Positions 49,438-57,118 of a stretch of 64,000 nucleotides of DNA are shown piece after piece. This stretch comes from UBA4416 sp044238845 (GTDB lineage Bacteria; Bacteroidota; Bacteroidia; B-17B0; Aurantibacillaceae). The position numbers and the translations under genes were made by a program. Position 1 is the first letter of the stretch; the number at the start of each line of letters is the position of its first letter. The notes beneath the pieces were generated by a model that was not told the DNA's origin, ran no database searches, and worked only from the letters and a program-made list of their open reading frames with translations. Location of the stretch: NCBI GenBank assembly GCA_044238845.1, contig JBIICN010000008.1, forward strand, positions 42,842 to 106,841, in the 5' to 3' direction.

Positions 49438-49680
49438 ATGAATTCATTAAAATCATGGGGTTTTATGCGAGTGCTTCGATTTGTTTTCGGAGCATTCGCT
49501 ATAGTTCAAGCAATTATGACCTTAGATATTGTTTTAGGAATATTAGGGTTAGTAGTAGGTGGCATGGCATTTTTTAATGTGGGTTGCTGCGGTGCTAATG
49601 GCTGCGAAACAAATTACAAAAAGGATAACACAACCAAACAAATAACAGATGTTGAATATGAAGAAGTGGTTGCTAAATAA
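49438..49680 (+). CDS. DUF2892-like membrane protein
   Basis: An 80-residue protein with two membrane segments (about 8-25 and 30-48) followed by a Cys-rich segment VGCCGANGCETNY (three Cys). DUF2892/YgaP-type membrane domains are often fused to, or next to, rhodaneses; here it starts one base after the rhodanese stop. It may hold or pass sulfane sulfur at the membrane. The C-terminal tail (QITDVEYEEVVAK) is cytoplasmic or periplasmic and resembles tails of related proteins. Confidence 0.7.
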   Translation: MNSLKSWGFMRVLRFVFGAFAIVQAIMTLDIVLGILGLVVGGMAFFNVGCCGANGCETNYKKDNTTKQITDVEYEEVVAK

Positions 49681-49870
49681 TAAATTAACAGTCATAGGCG
49701 CAATTTTAGGTGCCATAGGCGGATTTTTGTACTACTATTTTGTAGGATGCGCTAGTGGAACTTGCGGAATTACTTCTAGTCCTGTTAATAGTACTTTGTA
49801 TTTTGCTGTTTTGGGAGGATTAATTATGAATATGATTAAGCCGGAGACAAAAAAGAGTACTGAAAAGTAA
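49658..49870 (+). CDS. DUF6132-like small membrane protein
   Basis: 70 residues, starting at ATG 49658 within the end of the preceding gene (23-base overlap). One or two membrane segments (TVIGAILGAIGGFLYYYF and TLYFAVLGGLIMNMI) surround a short loop with two Cys (VGCASGTCGITSSP). Such proteins often stand beside rhodanese genes in Bacteroidota. Translational coupling to the DUF2892 gene is likely. Function unknown. Confidence 0.7.
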   Translation: MKKWLLNNKLTVIGAILGAIGGFLYYYFVGCASGTCGITSSPVNSTLYFAVLGGLIMNMIKPETKKSTEK

Positions 49871-49892
49871 TGAATTCTCCTTTTATATTATT

Positions 49893-49935
49893 TTATCATG
49901 AGTATAAAATTATTGTAATTTTATACTCATGATAA
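49893..49935. promoter_or_regulatory. 43-bp palindrome covering promoter and start codon of Crp/Fnr gene
   Basis: Two perfect 18-base arms (TTATCATGAGTATAAAAT at 49893-49910 and its complement at 49918-49935) around a 7-base centre. A TAATTTTA -7-like box lies at 49916-49923 and the ATG of the regulator (49929) is inside the right arm. It could be an operator or a hairpin acting on translation. Confidence 0.7.
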
Positions 49936-50555
49936 GTGATGAAATTGTAAAAAAGCAACTTTCCTTTTTGGGGAAAGAACTGTTTACTAAAATATTAGAA
50001 GTTTCTAATATAGTTGAAGTAGAAAAGAATATTGAAGTTTTAAAAGAAGGGCAGTACGTAAAAGTAATCCCTATTGTTATTAAAGGCCTTTTAAAGGTGT
50101 TTACACGACAAGAAGAAAAGGAATTATTACTGTATTACATTCAACCTTCCGAGAGTTGTATTATGTCCTTTTCGGCAAGTTTATCGAATGATAAAAGTAA
50201 TGTGTATGCCAAAACAGCTGAAGATTCAGTTTTATTGCTCATTCCATCTGATAAAATAAATGAACTCACTCACCAGTACCCAGAGTTCAATGATTTATTT
50301 CACCAACAATTTAAAGTACGATATAATGATTTGTTAGATACCATTAATCAATTGGTGTTTACAAATTTAGATCAACGCTTATATCATTTTCTTAAAGAAA
50401 GTTCTAGGGTTAGAAAAGAGAACCCTTTATTTATTTCTCATCGTGAAATAGCCAATGAATTAGGCACTGCTAGAGAAGTTGTATCACGTGTGATGAAGAA
50501 ACTAGAGAAAGAACAAAAAGTGGTTCAAAACCAAGATTCTATAAAAATTTTATAG
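49929..50555 (+). CDS. Crp/Fnr-family transcriptional regulator 1
   Basis: A 208-residue Crp/Fnr regulator. Residues 20-125 are the cyclic-nucleotide-binding-like sensor; it has no N-terminal Cys cluster for an Fe-S centre, and the single visible Cys is in ESCIMSF (about residue 78). The helix-turn-helix is ISHREIANELGTAREVVSRVMKKLEKE (about 164-191); the recognition helix carries R-E-x-x-S-R, combining CRP and FNR specificity residues. It is thus the best candidate to bind the TGTAAC-type sites of the island. The start codon sits in a long palindrome. The signal sensed is unknown; a persulfide-reactive Cys is possible. Confidence 0.88.
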   Translation: MISDEIVKKQLSFLGKELFTKILEVSNIVEVEKNIEVLKEGQYVKVIPIVIKGLLKVFTRQEEKELLLYYIQPSESCIMSFSASLSNDKSNVYAKTAEDSVLLLIPSDKINELTHQYPEFNDLFHQQFKVRYNDLLDTINQLVFTNLDQRLYHFLKESSRVRKENPLFISHREIANELGTAREVVSRVMKKLEKEQKVVQNQDSIKIL

Positions 50556-50557
50556 GC

Positions 50558-50573
50558 TGTGACATTAGTCACC
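50558..50573 (+). promoter_or_regulatory. Crp/Fnr-like site C (DUF2892 unit promoter)
   Basis: TGTGACATTAGTCACC, arms 5 of 6 complementary (GTGAC/GTCAC perfect). The centre is 30.5 bases upstream of the -7 box TACATTTG (50596-50603), which matches TAnnTTTG exactly. It lies three bases after the stop of the first Crp/Fnr gene. Confidence 0.65.
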
Positions 50574-50618
50574 GATTAATCATTTTTTCTTGTTGTACAT
50601 TTGTTTCAGAAACAAGAA

Positions 50619-50711
50619 ATGAAAAAGATTTTTAAATTGGTAATTGTATGTGTACTTTGTTTAGGATTAATTTCATTAATTGTTTTTACAATAAAATCAT
50701 TTAATCACTAA
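50619..50711 (+). CDS. 30-residue single-span membrane peptide
   Basis: A short frame of 30 codons with ATG at 50619 and stop at 50709-50711: an N-terminal MKKIFK, a hydrophobic span LVIVCVLCLGLISLIVFTI, and tail KSFNH. It lies 15 bases after an exact TAnnTTTG box with an upstream Crp/Fnr-like site, and 16 bases before the DUF2892 gene, so it would be the first gene of that transcript. Such a composition is typical of small membrane proteins, but real translation is not proven. Confidence 0.45.
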   Translation: MKKIFKLVIVCVLCLGLISLIVFTIKSFNH

Positions 50712-50727
50712 CATAAAAACAAAAATC

Positions 50728-50937
50728 ATGAAAAAAAACATGGGTTCAGCCGACAGAATTATCAGATTAATTATTGCGGCAGTTATTGCAGTCTTATTTT
50801 TTACTAATGTTGTTTCTGGCACATTAGGCATTATTCTTTTAGTAGCGGCAGGTGTATTTGCTTTAACGAGTTTAATTAGTTTTTGCCCTCTTTATCCATT
50901 AGTTGGTATTAATACTTGCCCTAAAGACAAGCAATAG
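50728..50937 (+). CDS. DUF2892 family membrane protein
   Basis: A 69-residue DUF2892 protein: NMGSADRIIRLIIAAVIAVLFF, then a second span GTLGIILLVAAGVFALTSLIS, and the family's C-terminal FCPLYPLVGINTC with two Cys. The family forms the membrane part of YgaP-type rhodaneses and occurs alone beside sulfur-transfer genes. It is probably expressed from the site C promoter together with the 30-residue peptide, and ended by the terminator at 50959. Confidence 0.88.
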   Translation: MKKNMGSADRIIRLIIAAVIAVLFFTNVVSGTLGIILLVAAGVFALTSLISFCPLYPLVGINTCPKDKQ

Positions 50938-50958
50938 TATCAAATAACTAAATGTTAC

Positions 50959-50982
50959 AAAAGCCTCTATCTAGAGGCTTTT
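50959..50982 (+). terminator. Terminator after DUF2892 gene
   Basis: Stem AAAAGCCTCT (50959-50968) / AGAGGCTTTT (50973-50982) with a 4-base loop, followed by TGTGTTTT. Perfect 10 bp. Confidence 0.85.
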
Positions 50983-50990
50983 GTGTTTTA

Positions 50991-51006
50991 TGTAACTTAT
51001 GTAACA
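50991..51006 (+). promoter_or_regulatory. Crp/Fnr-like site D (kelch-like gene promoter)
   Basis: TGTAACTTATGTAACA, 11 of 12 arm positions. The centre is 29.5 bases upstream of the -7 box TAATTTTG (51028-51035). Confidence 0.65.
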
Positions 51007-51051
51007 GAGTTTATAATTCATGTTAGTTAATTTTGATGAAAATTTATTACT

Positions 51052-52659
51052 ATGAAGACTAAAATTTTAATGATTGCTTTTATAGCATCAATGTTATTTG
51101 GCTATGCTCAAACTATTCCATTTGATTATTCAGTGAAATTAAAATCACTGACTATTGCAAATCTTTCTGGATTACATTCTTATGTGGTGGCTCAATCAGG
51201 TGGTAAGTGGTTGATTATTGGTGGAAGAAAAGATGGATTGCACGCCCGTCAACCATTTAATGCTTTTCCTGCTGCTAGTAATAATACAGATATTTATGTG
51301 GTTGATGTTAATACTCAACAATTTTGGACATCTCCAGTGACTGTTTTAGCAACAGGTTTAGCAGAGCAAATGCAATCTACGAATATGAATTTTTATCAAG
51401 ATGAAGATTCATTGTATATCATTGGTGGTTATGGTTATAGCGCCACGGCTGCTGATCATATTACGTATCCTAATCTAACATCCGTCTCTGTAAGTGGTTT
51501 AATCAATGCTGTTGTTAATGGAACTTCGATTATCCCATACTTCAAACAACTGACTGATCAAAATTTTGCAGTTAATGGTGGGCAATTGGGTAAAATTGAC
51601 TCTACTTTTTATTTAGTGGGTGGTCATAGATTTGACGGAAGGTATAACCCAATGGGAAATCCAACTTATACTCAAACCTATGTGGATGGCTTAAAGAAAT
51701 TCAAGATTAATAATTCAGGAACTCAATTAAGTTATACTAATTATACTTTGATTACAGATCAGGCCCATCTTCATAGAAGAGATTATAATTTGACACCTCA
51801 AATATTTCCAAACGGAGAAGAAGGTTATACCATTTCTTCAGGCGTATTTCAAATAGGAGTTGATTTACCATTTTTATATCCAGTTGATATTAAAAAAAGT
51901 GGACATACACCAGTGACTTCATTTAATCAGTATTTAAGTAACTATCATTCTGCTAAAGCTTCTTTGTATGATAGCGTTAATAATGTCATGCATTCCATTT
52001 TCTTTGGAGGTATGAGCCAATATTCTTATGTTAATAATGTTTTAACTCAAGATAATAATGTGCCTTTTGTAAAAACAATCAGCAGAGTATCACGAGATGC
52101 GAGTGGTAATTTACAAGAGAATGTGTTTTTAACTCAAATGCCTGCTTTATTGGGTGCTAGTGCTGAATTCATCCATAATCACTCTATTCCTCATTATAAA
52201 TCTGAGGTTGTAAAACTATCTAAAATCACAGCTGATTCAGTTTTAATTGGCCACATTTATGGTGGAATTTATAGCCCTCAAATAGATGCTTTTACTGCTA
52301 ATAATACTGGTGTTACTAATGCACATAATGTGATATACGAAGTATGGTTGGTAAAAGATCAAGTAACAGGTTTGTTGCCTTTAGATGGCAAAAATCCGTT
52401 AAAGTTAAATGTGTATCCAAATCCAAGTAAATCACAAATTAATTTAAACATGGATTTACCTTATAAAGGCAATTTAGAATTGTATGTCACGGATGTAACA
52501 GGTAAAATTGTTGCCGATAAATATTTTACGGATTTGCAAAAAGGAAAACAAACTCTAAATATTTCTAATAGTGTGAAGCTTACAAAAGGAATATATTTCT
52601 TTAATTTTACTTTTGATGGTAAGTACAGCGCCGTTGAAAAAGTAGTAATAGTGGATTAG
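51052..52659 (+). CDS. Secreted kelch-like protein with T9SS sorting domain
   Basis: A 535-residue exported protein: signal peptide (1-19, ending FGYAQ), a body with kelch/propeller-like repeats (KWLIIGGRKDGLH, LYIIGGYGYSA, FYLVGGHRFDGR, HSIFFGGMSQYS, IGHIYGGIYSP), and a C-terminal type IX secretion sorting domain (LNVYPNPSKSQINLNM to AVEKVVIVD, about 455-535). It is therefore secreted or cell-surface anchored by the T9SS. Its role in a sulfur island is unknown, but its promoter carries a Crp/Fnr-like site with the same geometry as the sulfur genes. Confidence 0.85.
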   Translation: MKTKILMIAFIASMLFGYAQTIPFDYSVKLKSLTIANLSGLHSYVVAQSGGKWLIIGGRKDGLHARQPFNAFPAASNNTDIYVVDVNTQQFWTSPVTVLATGLAEQMQSTNMNFYQDEDSLYIIGGYGYSATAADHITYPNLTSVSVSGLINAVVNGTSIIPYFKQLTDQNFAVNGGQLGKIDSTFYLVGGHRFDGRYNPMGNPTYTQTYVDGLKKFKINNSGTQLSYTNYTLITDQAHLHRRDYNLTPQIFPNGEEGYTISSGVFQIGVDLPFLYPVDIKKSGHTPVTSFNQYLSNYHSAKASLYDSVNNVMHSIFFGGMSQYSYVNNVLTQDNNVPFVKTISRVSRDASGNLQENVFLTQMPALLGASAEFIHNHSIPHYKSEVVKLSKITADSVLIGHIYGGIYSPQIDAFTANNTGVTNAHNVIYEVWLVKDQVTGLLPLDGKNPLKLNVYPNPSKSQINLNMDLPYKGNLELYVTDVTGKIVADKYFTDLQKGKQTLNISNSVKLTKGIYFFNFTFDGKYSAVEKVVIVD

Positions 52660-52692
52660 AATTTGCTGACTTTAATTGAAAAATATAATTGA

Positions 52693-53382
52693 CTATTTAA
52701 ACTTTAACATATACTGATACTTAAGTGTCGTTGTATCTTGAGCTACTAAATTAAATCCAGCTAATTTCATTTCATTAATAACGATTTGTGGTTCAATTTT
52801 CATGTCGTTTGGCGGACCTTGTTCAAAATCTCCTTTCTTAAAATCAACAATCACCATTTCTCCATTTGTCTTTAAACCTTTTTTTACCATTGAAAAATAA
52901 TCTTTTCTATTTTCAATGTGATGATACACGTCAACCATAAACACAATATCAGCTTCTTGGTCTGTTACAGGAGGTTTTTCATACTCTGCTTTTCTTGCTG
53001 AGATATTAGTTGATTGTTCTTTTGTAATTCTATCATTTAGGTATTTAATAAATCTATCGTCTACATCAGCGGCAATGATTTTAGCACTTGGTTCATTCAT
53101 TTTAAATTCAAAATAGCCAGTGCCAGCGCCAATATCAATGATGGTTTTATTTTTTAAATCACCTAAAAAACGAATGACTTCATCAGGTTTTTGCCATTCA
53201 TTTCTGTCAGCAGATTCAAAGTTTTTTACTAAATCTTCAAACGACGATTTGTTCATGTGATGATTGGCGTGTCCGTGTTTGTGTTCGTGCCCTTCTTTTG
53301 ATTCATGATGGTTATGTTCGCTGTTTGATTGACAGCCTAATAAGATAATTAAGGAACTTGCAATAATAATTGTTTTAAGCAT
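52693..53382 (-). CDS. Class I SAM methyltransferase with lipoprotein signal and His-rich linker
   Basis: A 229-residue class I methyltransferase. Motif I is IIDIGAGTGYFEF (about 80-92), followed by IIAADVDDRFI, DIVFMVDVYHHI and GEMVIVDFKKG. Its N-terminus is a lipoprotein signal (SLIILLGC, Cys17) plus a linker with about ten His (HNHHESKEGHEHKHGHANHH). Export of a SAM-dependent enzyme is unusual, as SAM is cytoplasmic. The His cluster suggests metal binding. It is divergent from the second Crp/Fnr gene. The substrate is unknown; arsenite or tellurite methylation is possible but not indicated by a Cys pattern. Confidence 0.8.
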   Translation of the reverse strand: MLKTIIIASSLIILLGCQSNSEHNHHESKEGHEHKHGHANHHMNKSSFEDLVKNFESADRNEWQKPDEVIRFLGDLKNKTIIDIGAGTGYFEFKMNEPSAKIIAADVDDRFIKYLNDRITKEQSTNISARKAEYEKPPVTDQEADIVFMVDVYHHIENRKDYFSMVKKGLKTNGEMVIVDFKKGDFEQGPPNDMKIEPQIVINEMKLAGFNLVAQDTTTLKYQYMLKFK

Positions 53383-53457
53383 GATGATTAGTTTTTAGAT
53401 TGTAAAGTTAATCATATAAATTATATCAATATTATTTTTAACTTGCTTCTTAATAAC

Positions 53458-54021
53458 ATGCAAACTCTTTTAAAACATATTCAATCTATTCATCCTATTT
53501 CAAAAGAAGCAGAGAAGGCTTTATTGGAGATTAGTAAAGAAGTTCATTTTCAAAAAGGAGCGGATGTTCAATTGATTGGACATACCTGTAAAACCATCTA
53601 TTTTGTAAAAGAAGGCTGTGTTCGTATTTATTATTTTAAAGAGGATATAGATATTACCGAAAGTTTTGAATTTGAAAATGCCTTTGTTGCTAGAGCTGAA
53701 AGTTTATTTACAGGAAAGCCTTCTTTAAAAGCGATACAAGCTATGGAAGATACTTCTTTAATAGCCATAGATTCCAATATGTTATTTCAATTATTTGATA
53801 CCTATCATGATTTAGAACGCTTATTTCGTAAAATTATAGAAGCATCTTATGTTAATACCGTTAATCGAATTGAAAGTCTTCAGTTTCATACAGCAGACGA
53901 ACGTTATCTTCATTTAATAAAAGATCACAAAAATGTTTTAAAGAGAGTGCCATTAAAATACATCGCCTCTTATTTAGGAATCACTCCTGTTAGCTTGAGC
54001 AGAATTCGCTCTCAAAAATAA
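53458..54021 (+). CDS. Crp/Fnr-family transcriptional regulator 2
   Basis: About 187 residues. The N-terminal sensor has a cyclic-nucleotide-binding-like barrel (GADVQLIGHTCKTIYFVKEGCVRIYYF); the C-terminal part is a compact helix-turn-helix, LKYIASYLGITPVSLSRIRSQK, lacking the R-E residues of CRP. It belongs to the Bacteroidota Crp/Fnr group with short HTH. Cys residues occur in HTCK and EGCV. The frame opens at TTG 53443, but ATG 53458 gives the family-like start MQTLLKHIQ. The MFS transporter downstream begins 52 bases later and is a likely target. Confidence 0.85.
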   Translation: MQTLLKHIQSIHPISKEAEKALLEISKEVHFQKGADVQLIGHTCKTIYFVKEGCVRIYYFKEDIDITESFEFENAFVARAESLFTGKPSLKAIQAMEDTSLIAIDSNMLFQLFDTYHDLERLFRKIIEASYVNTVNRIESLQFHTADERYLHLIKDHKNVLKRVPLKYIASYLGITPVSLSRIRSQK

Positions 54022-54054
54022 TTTCTTATCATATGTAAAGTAGTTCTGGTTTTA

Positions 54055-54073
54055 GTCACCCTAATTTTGTGAC
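54055..54073 (+). promoter_or_regulatory. MFS promoter with inverted repeat around -7 box
   Basis: GTCAC (54055-54059) and GTGAC (54069-54073) flank the -7 box TAATTTTG (54062-54069). The ATG follows at 54074, so the mRNA would be nearly leaderless. A protein on the repeat would cover the -7 region, as expected for repression. Confidence 0.5.
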
Positions 54074-55345
54074 ATGGAAACCATTAAATTAGGACTAAAA
54101 GAAAACTGGAAGCAATTTACACTATTGGTTATTATTAATGCCTTTGTGGGTGGTATGGTTGGGTTAGAAAGAGCCATTCTCCCTCAAATAGCCGAAGGTG
54201 AATTCCATATAGCTGCTAAAACCGCTATCTTATCGTTTATTATTGTATTTGGTATTGTAAAAGCTATTACTAATTATTTTACGGGTTCATTAGCTAACAA
54301 AGTAGGTCGTAAAAATTTATTAGTCATTGGTTGGTTATTTGCTTTACCTGTTCCTTTTATTTTAATGTTTGCTAATCATTGGAATTGGATTATAGCAGCT
54401 AATGTGTTGTTAGGCATTAATCAAGGCTTAACATGGAGTAGCACCGTAGTGATGAAAATTGATTTAGTGGGCGAAAAGCAAAGAGGATTCGCCATGGGCT
54501 TAAATGAATTTGCGGGATATTTATCGGTGGCCATCGTTGCATTTTTAACTGGCTGGATTGCGGGAGAATATGGTTTAAGACCTTATCCATTTATGATAGG
54601 TATTGTTTTATCAATTTTAGGTTTGCTGGGAAGTTTGTTTTTAATAAAAGACACAAAACATCATGTGGCTAAAGAATTGACGTCAAATGATATTCCATTA
54701 TTGAAAAACATATTTTGGGATACGACTTGGAAAAACAAAAATTTAGGTTCCGTTACACAGGCTGGATTAATTAATAATTTGAATGATGGTATGGTGTGGG
54801 GGATTTTTCCGATCCTATTATTTCAAAAGAATTTTAGTTTAGAGCAAATAGGAATTATTACAGCAACGTATCCAGCAGTGTGGGGCTTAGGACAATTAGT
54901 AACAGGTAAAATGGCAGATTATTTTTGTAAAAAAGACATGTTGTTTACAGGTATGTTATTACAAGGACTAGCTTTATTAATAATGCCTTGGGCACAAACA
55001 ATGACTCATTACATTTTGTTATCTGTTATTTTAGGTTGGGGCACTGCTATGGTGTATCCTACATTTTTAGCAACCGTTGCAGAAAATACAAATCCAATTG
55101 ATCGACCAAAAAGTTTAGGAATCTTTCGTTTATGGAGAGATTTAGGCTATGCTATTGGCGCTATTTTAACTGGGATTATTGCAGATGCTTTAGGAATCAA
55201 TGCCTCAATTATTACTATTGGATTTTTGACAGTATTATCATCATTCATCATTAATTATCGTATGAAATGTAGAAATGATGATTCTAAAAAATTATGGAGT
55301 TTTTTATCTTCTAAAAATAAATCACATGGAGAATGCATCGCTTAG
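54074..55345 (+). CDS. MFS transporter
   Basis: A 423-residue major facilitator with 12 membrane segments. The loop 2-3 signature GSLANKVGRKNLLV is present, as is its counterpart in the second half (GKMADYFCKKDMLF). The central cytoplasmic loop (about 190-225) links the halves. The substrate is unknown. It overlaps a rhodanese gene downstream by 20 bases, so the two are coupled, and it follows a Crp/Fnr regulator; export of a sulfur compound or of a drug is possible. Confidence 0.88.
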   Translation: METIKLGLKENWKQFTLLVIINAFVGGMVGLERAILPQIAEGEFHIAAKTAILSFIIVFGIVKAITNYFTGSLANKVGRKNLLVIGWLFALPVPFILMFANHWNWIIAANVLLGINQGLTWSSTVVMKIDLVGEKQRGFAMGLNEFAGYLSVAIVAFLTGWIAGEYGLRPYPFMIGIVLSILGLLGSLFLIKDTKHHVAKELTSNDIPLLKNIFWDTTWKNKNLGSVTQAGLINNLNDGMVWGIFPILLFQKNFSLEQIGIITATYPAVWGLGQLVTGKMADYFCKKDMLFTGMLLQGLALLIMPWAQTMTHYILLSVILGWGTAMVYPTFLATVAENTNPIDRPKSLGIFRLWRDLGYAIGAILTGIIADALGINASIITIGFLTVLSSFIINYRMKCRNDDSKKLWSFLSSKNKSHGECIA

Positions 55346-55637
55346 AAATTGTTTGCCATTATCAGAATTAAAACAATTTATTATTCTTAAAAAACAACAA
55401 GTCAAAATTGTTGATGTGAGAAGCAAAGAGGAATTTGAAGAAAAACATATTCCTGGAGCTATGCATATTGAGCTATCTCAAATTGATTTGGCAAGAGACT
55501 TGTTTGATCAAAATGATATTTTAGTAACAGCTTGTGGAAAGGGTGGAGGAAGATCAGCTGATGGTTCAGATAAACTCAAAGAATTAGGATTTAAAAATGC
55601 TTATTGGCTTTGTGGCGGAACTTTTGGTTGGGAATAA
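55326..55637 (+). CDS. Single-domain rhodanese
   Basis: About 103 residues. The rhodanese fold is shown by VKIVDVRSKEEFEEKHIPGAMHIELSQI and the active-site loop C-G-K-G-G-G-R-S in LVTACGKGGGRSADGS, followed by GFKNAYWLCGGTFGWE. The active-site Cys is present. It is cytoplasmic, with no signal. The frame opens at 55275, but ATG 55326 avoids a long overlap and begins with the family-like MENASLRNCLPLSELK. It overlaps the MFS gene by 20 bases, hence coupled translation. It moves sulfane sulfur, possibly in the same persulfide pathway as the dioxygenase. Confidence 0.82.
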   Translation: MENASLRNCLPLSELKQFIILKKQQVKIVDVRSKEEFEEKHIPGAMHIELSQIDLARDLFDQNDILVTACGKGGGRSADGSDKLKELGFKNAYWLCGGTFGWE

Positions 55638-55664
55638 TAAGTTGTAATTGCGTATATTTATCGT

Positions 55665-56111
55665 ATGCGTAAAATAAAGACAAAAGATTTTTTACTTGTG
55701 ACCATTCAATTTATTTTATTGACTATTTTTTATATTCCTTTTTTCTCTGATGTGTTTCAACCCCCACTTATTATAAAATATGTGGGAGTCGTTATTTCGG
55801 CTCTTGGCTTTTTAATTATTTTAATTGCCATTTTACAATTAAGTAAAAACCTAACTCCATTTCCAACACCTAAAGAAAATGGAGTTTTAATTAATACAGG
55901 ATTGTACAAGTACGTTCGTCATCCTATTTATTCAGGGATATTTATGGCAGCTATAGGTATTGCTTTTTATACCGGTAGTTATTGGCAATTATCAATTTCA
56001 TTTATATTACTCATCTTATTTTATTATAAATCAAAGTATGAAGAATCTCTTTTGATGGAAAAGTATAATAAGTATGAGAATTACAAAAAAGTAACTCGAC
56101 GATTTTTTTGA
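55665..56111 (+). CDS. Membrane methyltransferase (ICMT/PEMT-like)
   Basis: A 148-residue protein with four or five membrane segments and the signature of isoprenylcysteine carboxyl methyltransferase or phospholipid N-methyltransferase-like proteins: GVLINTGLYKYVRHPIYSGIFMAAIG (the RHPxY motif) and the C-terminal KYEESLLMEKYNKYENYKKVTRRF. It methylates a lipid-like acceptor with SAM. It lies 27 bases after the rhodanese gene and probably belongs to that operon. Confidence 0.85.
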   Translation: MRKIKTKDFLLVTIQFILLTIFYIPFFSDVFQPPLIIKYVGVVISALGFLIILIAILQLSKNLTPFPTPKENGVLINTGLYKYVRHPIYSGIFMAAIGIAFYTGSYWQLSISFILLILFYYKSKYEESLLMEKYNKYENYKKVTRRFF

Positions 56112-56138
56112 TTTTCGAAGCTGTATACCGTATAACAA

Positions 56139-56171
56139 AAACGCATCGTTTTCAAAAGAAACGATGCGTTT
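56139..56171. terminator. Bidirectional terminator
   Basis: A perfect 13-bp stem AAACGCATCGTTT (56139-56151) / AAACGATGCGTTT (56159-56171) with a 7-base loop, between convergent genes. Confidence 0.85.
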
Positions 56172-56187
56172 AAGAATTTATCAAAAA

Positions 56188-56703
56188 TTATTTTGGCATT
56201 ACTACCGAATCAATAACGTGCACTACACCGTTACTTGCAGTTAAATCAGTTGCTGTTACAACCGCCTTTCCGCCTTTTTCGTCAGTTAAAATCACCTTTC
56301 CGTTTTCTAAACTAGCAGTTAAATTTTCTCCTTGTACTGTTTTTACAACTGCTTTACCTTTTCCAGCTTTAATAGCTGCTAAAACGTCGCTTGCTTTTAA
56401 ATTACCTGCAACTACATGGTAAGTTAATAACTTTACTAAAGCTTCTTTACTTTCTGGTTTTAATAAATTTTCTACAGTTCCTTTAGGTAACTTATCAAAC
56501 GCACTATTTGATGGAGCAAATACTGTGAAAGGTCCTTTACCCTTTAATGTAGTAACTAAGTCAGCTGCTTTCACCGCTGCAACTAATGTTGTGTGATCTT
56601 TAGAGCTTATTGCAATATCAACTACATCTGATGTTTGCGCATTCGCAAATCCTGTAAAAATTAAAGATAAAGCTACGAGTACTGGTTTCAAAATTTTTTT
56701 CAT
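56188..56703 (-). CDS. Secreted fasciclin-domain protein
   Basis: A 171-residue protein with a signal peptide (1-22, ending GFANAQ) and one fasciclin (FAS1) domain. The H1 motif is GPFTVFAPSNSAFDKLP, the H2 region VLTDEKGGKAVVTATDLTASNGVVHVIDSVVMPK, with LTYHVVAGNLKASDV between. FAS1 domains mediate adhesion to surfaces or matrix. It is alone. Upstream 56704-57118 (415 bp) is AT-rich with no gene, repeat or site that I can recognise. Confidence 0.92.
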   Translation of the reverse strand: MKKILKPVLVALSLIFTGFANAQTSDVVDIAISSKDHTTLVAAVKAADLVTTLKGKGPFTVFAPSNSAFDKLPKGTVENLLKPESKEALVKLLTYHVVAGNLKASDVLAAIKAGKGKAVVKTVQGENLTASLENGKVILTDEKGGKAVVTATDLTASNGVVHVIDSVVMPK

Positions 56704-57118
56704 TTGTTTTTTATTTTAGTTAATTTATTAATACAAACTTGTATTTTAACTATATAACATCATTTCTTTGATTTAGTTTAAAATAAAATTAAAATCATGA
56801 AAATCTTGCAATAAGTAAGGTTTTTATAATATATAAGATGAATTTATTGTGCTTTACATAGTTTACAACCTTAATCTAAGGTTATTGGCTATGATTGAGA
56901 TTGTTTTAGGAAGGGCGCAGCGTTTTCTGTCTTTTAGAAAATAAAATAAATAGCGAGTGTATTACTTGAGATGCGTCAATTATATTTATTTGGTATTAAT
57001 AATCAGTTCTTTTAATGATTATTGTCAATAAGTTAAACTGCTGTTATCTGTTTTTATGATATAGCTTTGTGTTTGATGGTGTTCATTAAAATATAGTTCA
57101 TGATTTAAGACAATTACT
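56704..57118. other. Intergenic region without recognised features
   Basis: 415 bp between the divergent fasciclin and J-domain genes. It is AT-rich and contains no open frame with gene-like composition, no strong inverted repeat and no TGTAAC-type element. It must carry both promoters; a TAAGACAATTAC stretch before 57119 is not a good -7 match. Confidence 0.6.

Noticed and set aside
54025..54040. Possible element CTTATC-ATAT-GTAAAG before the MFS gene
   Set aside because: It is at the right distance, but fewer than half the arm positions match.
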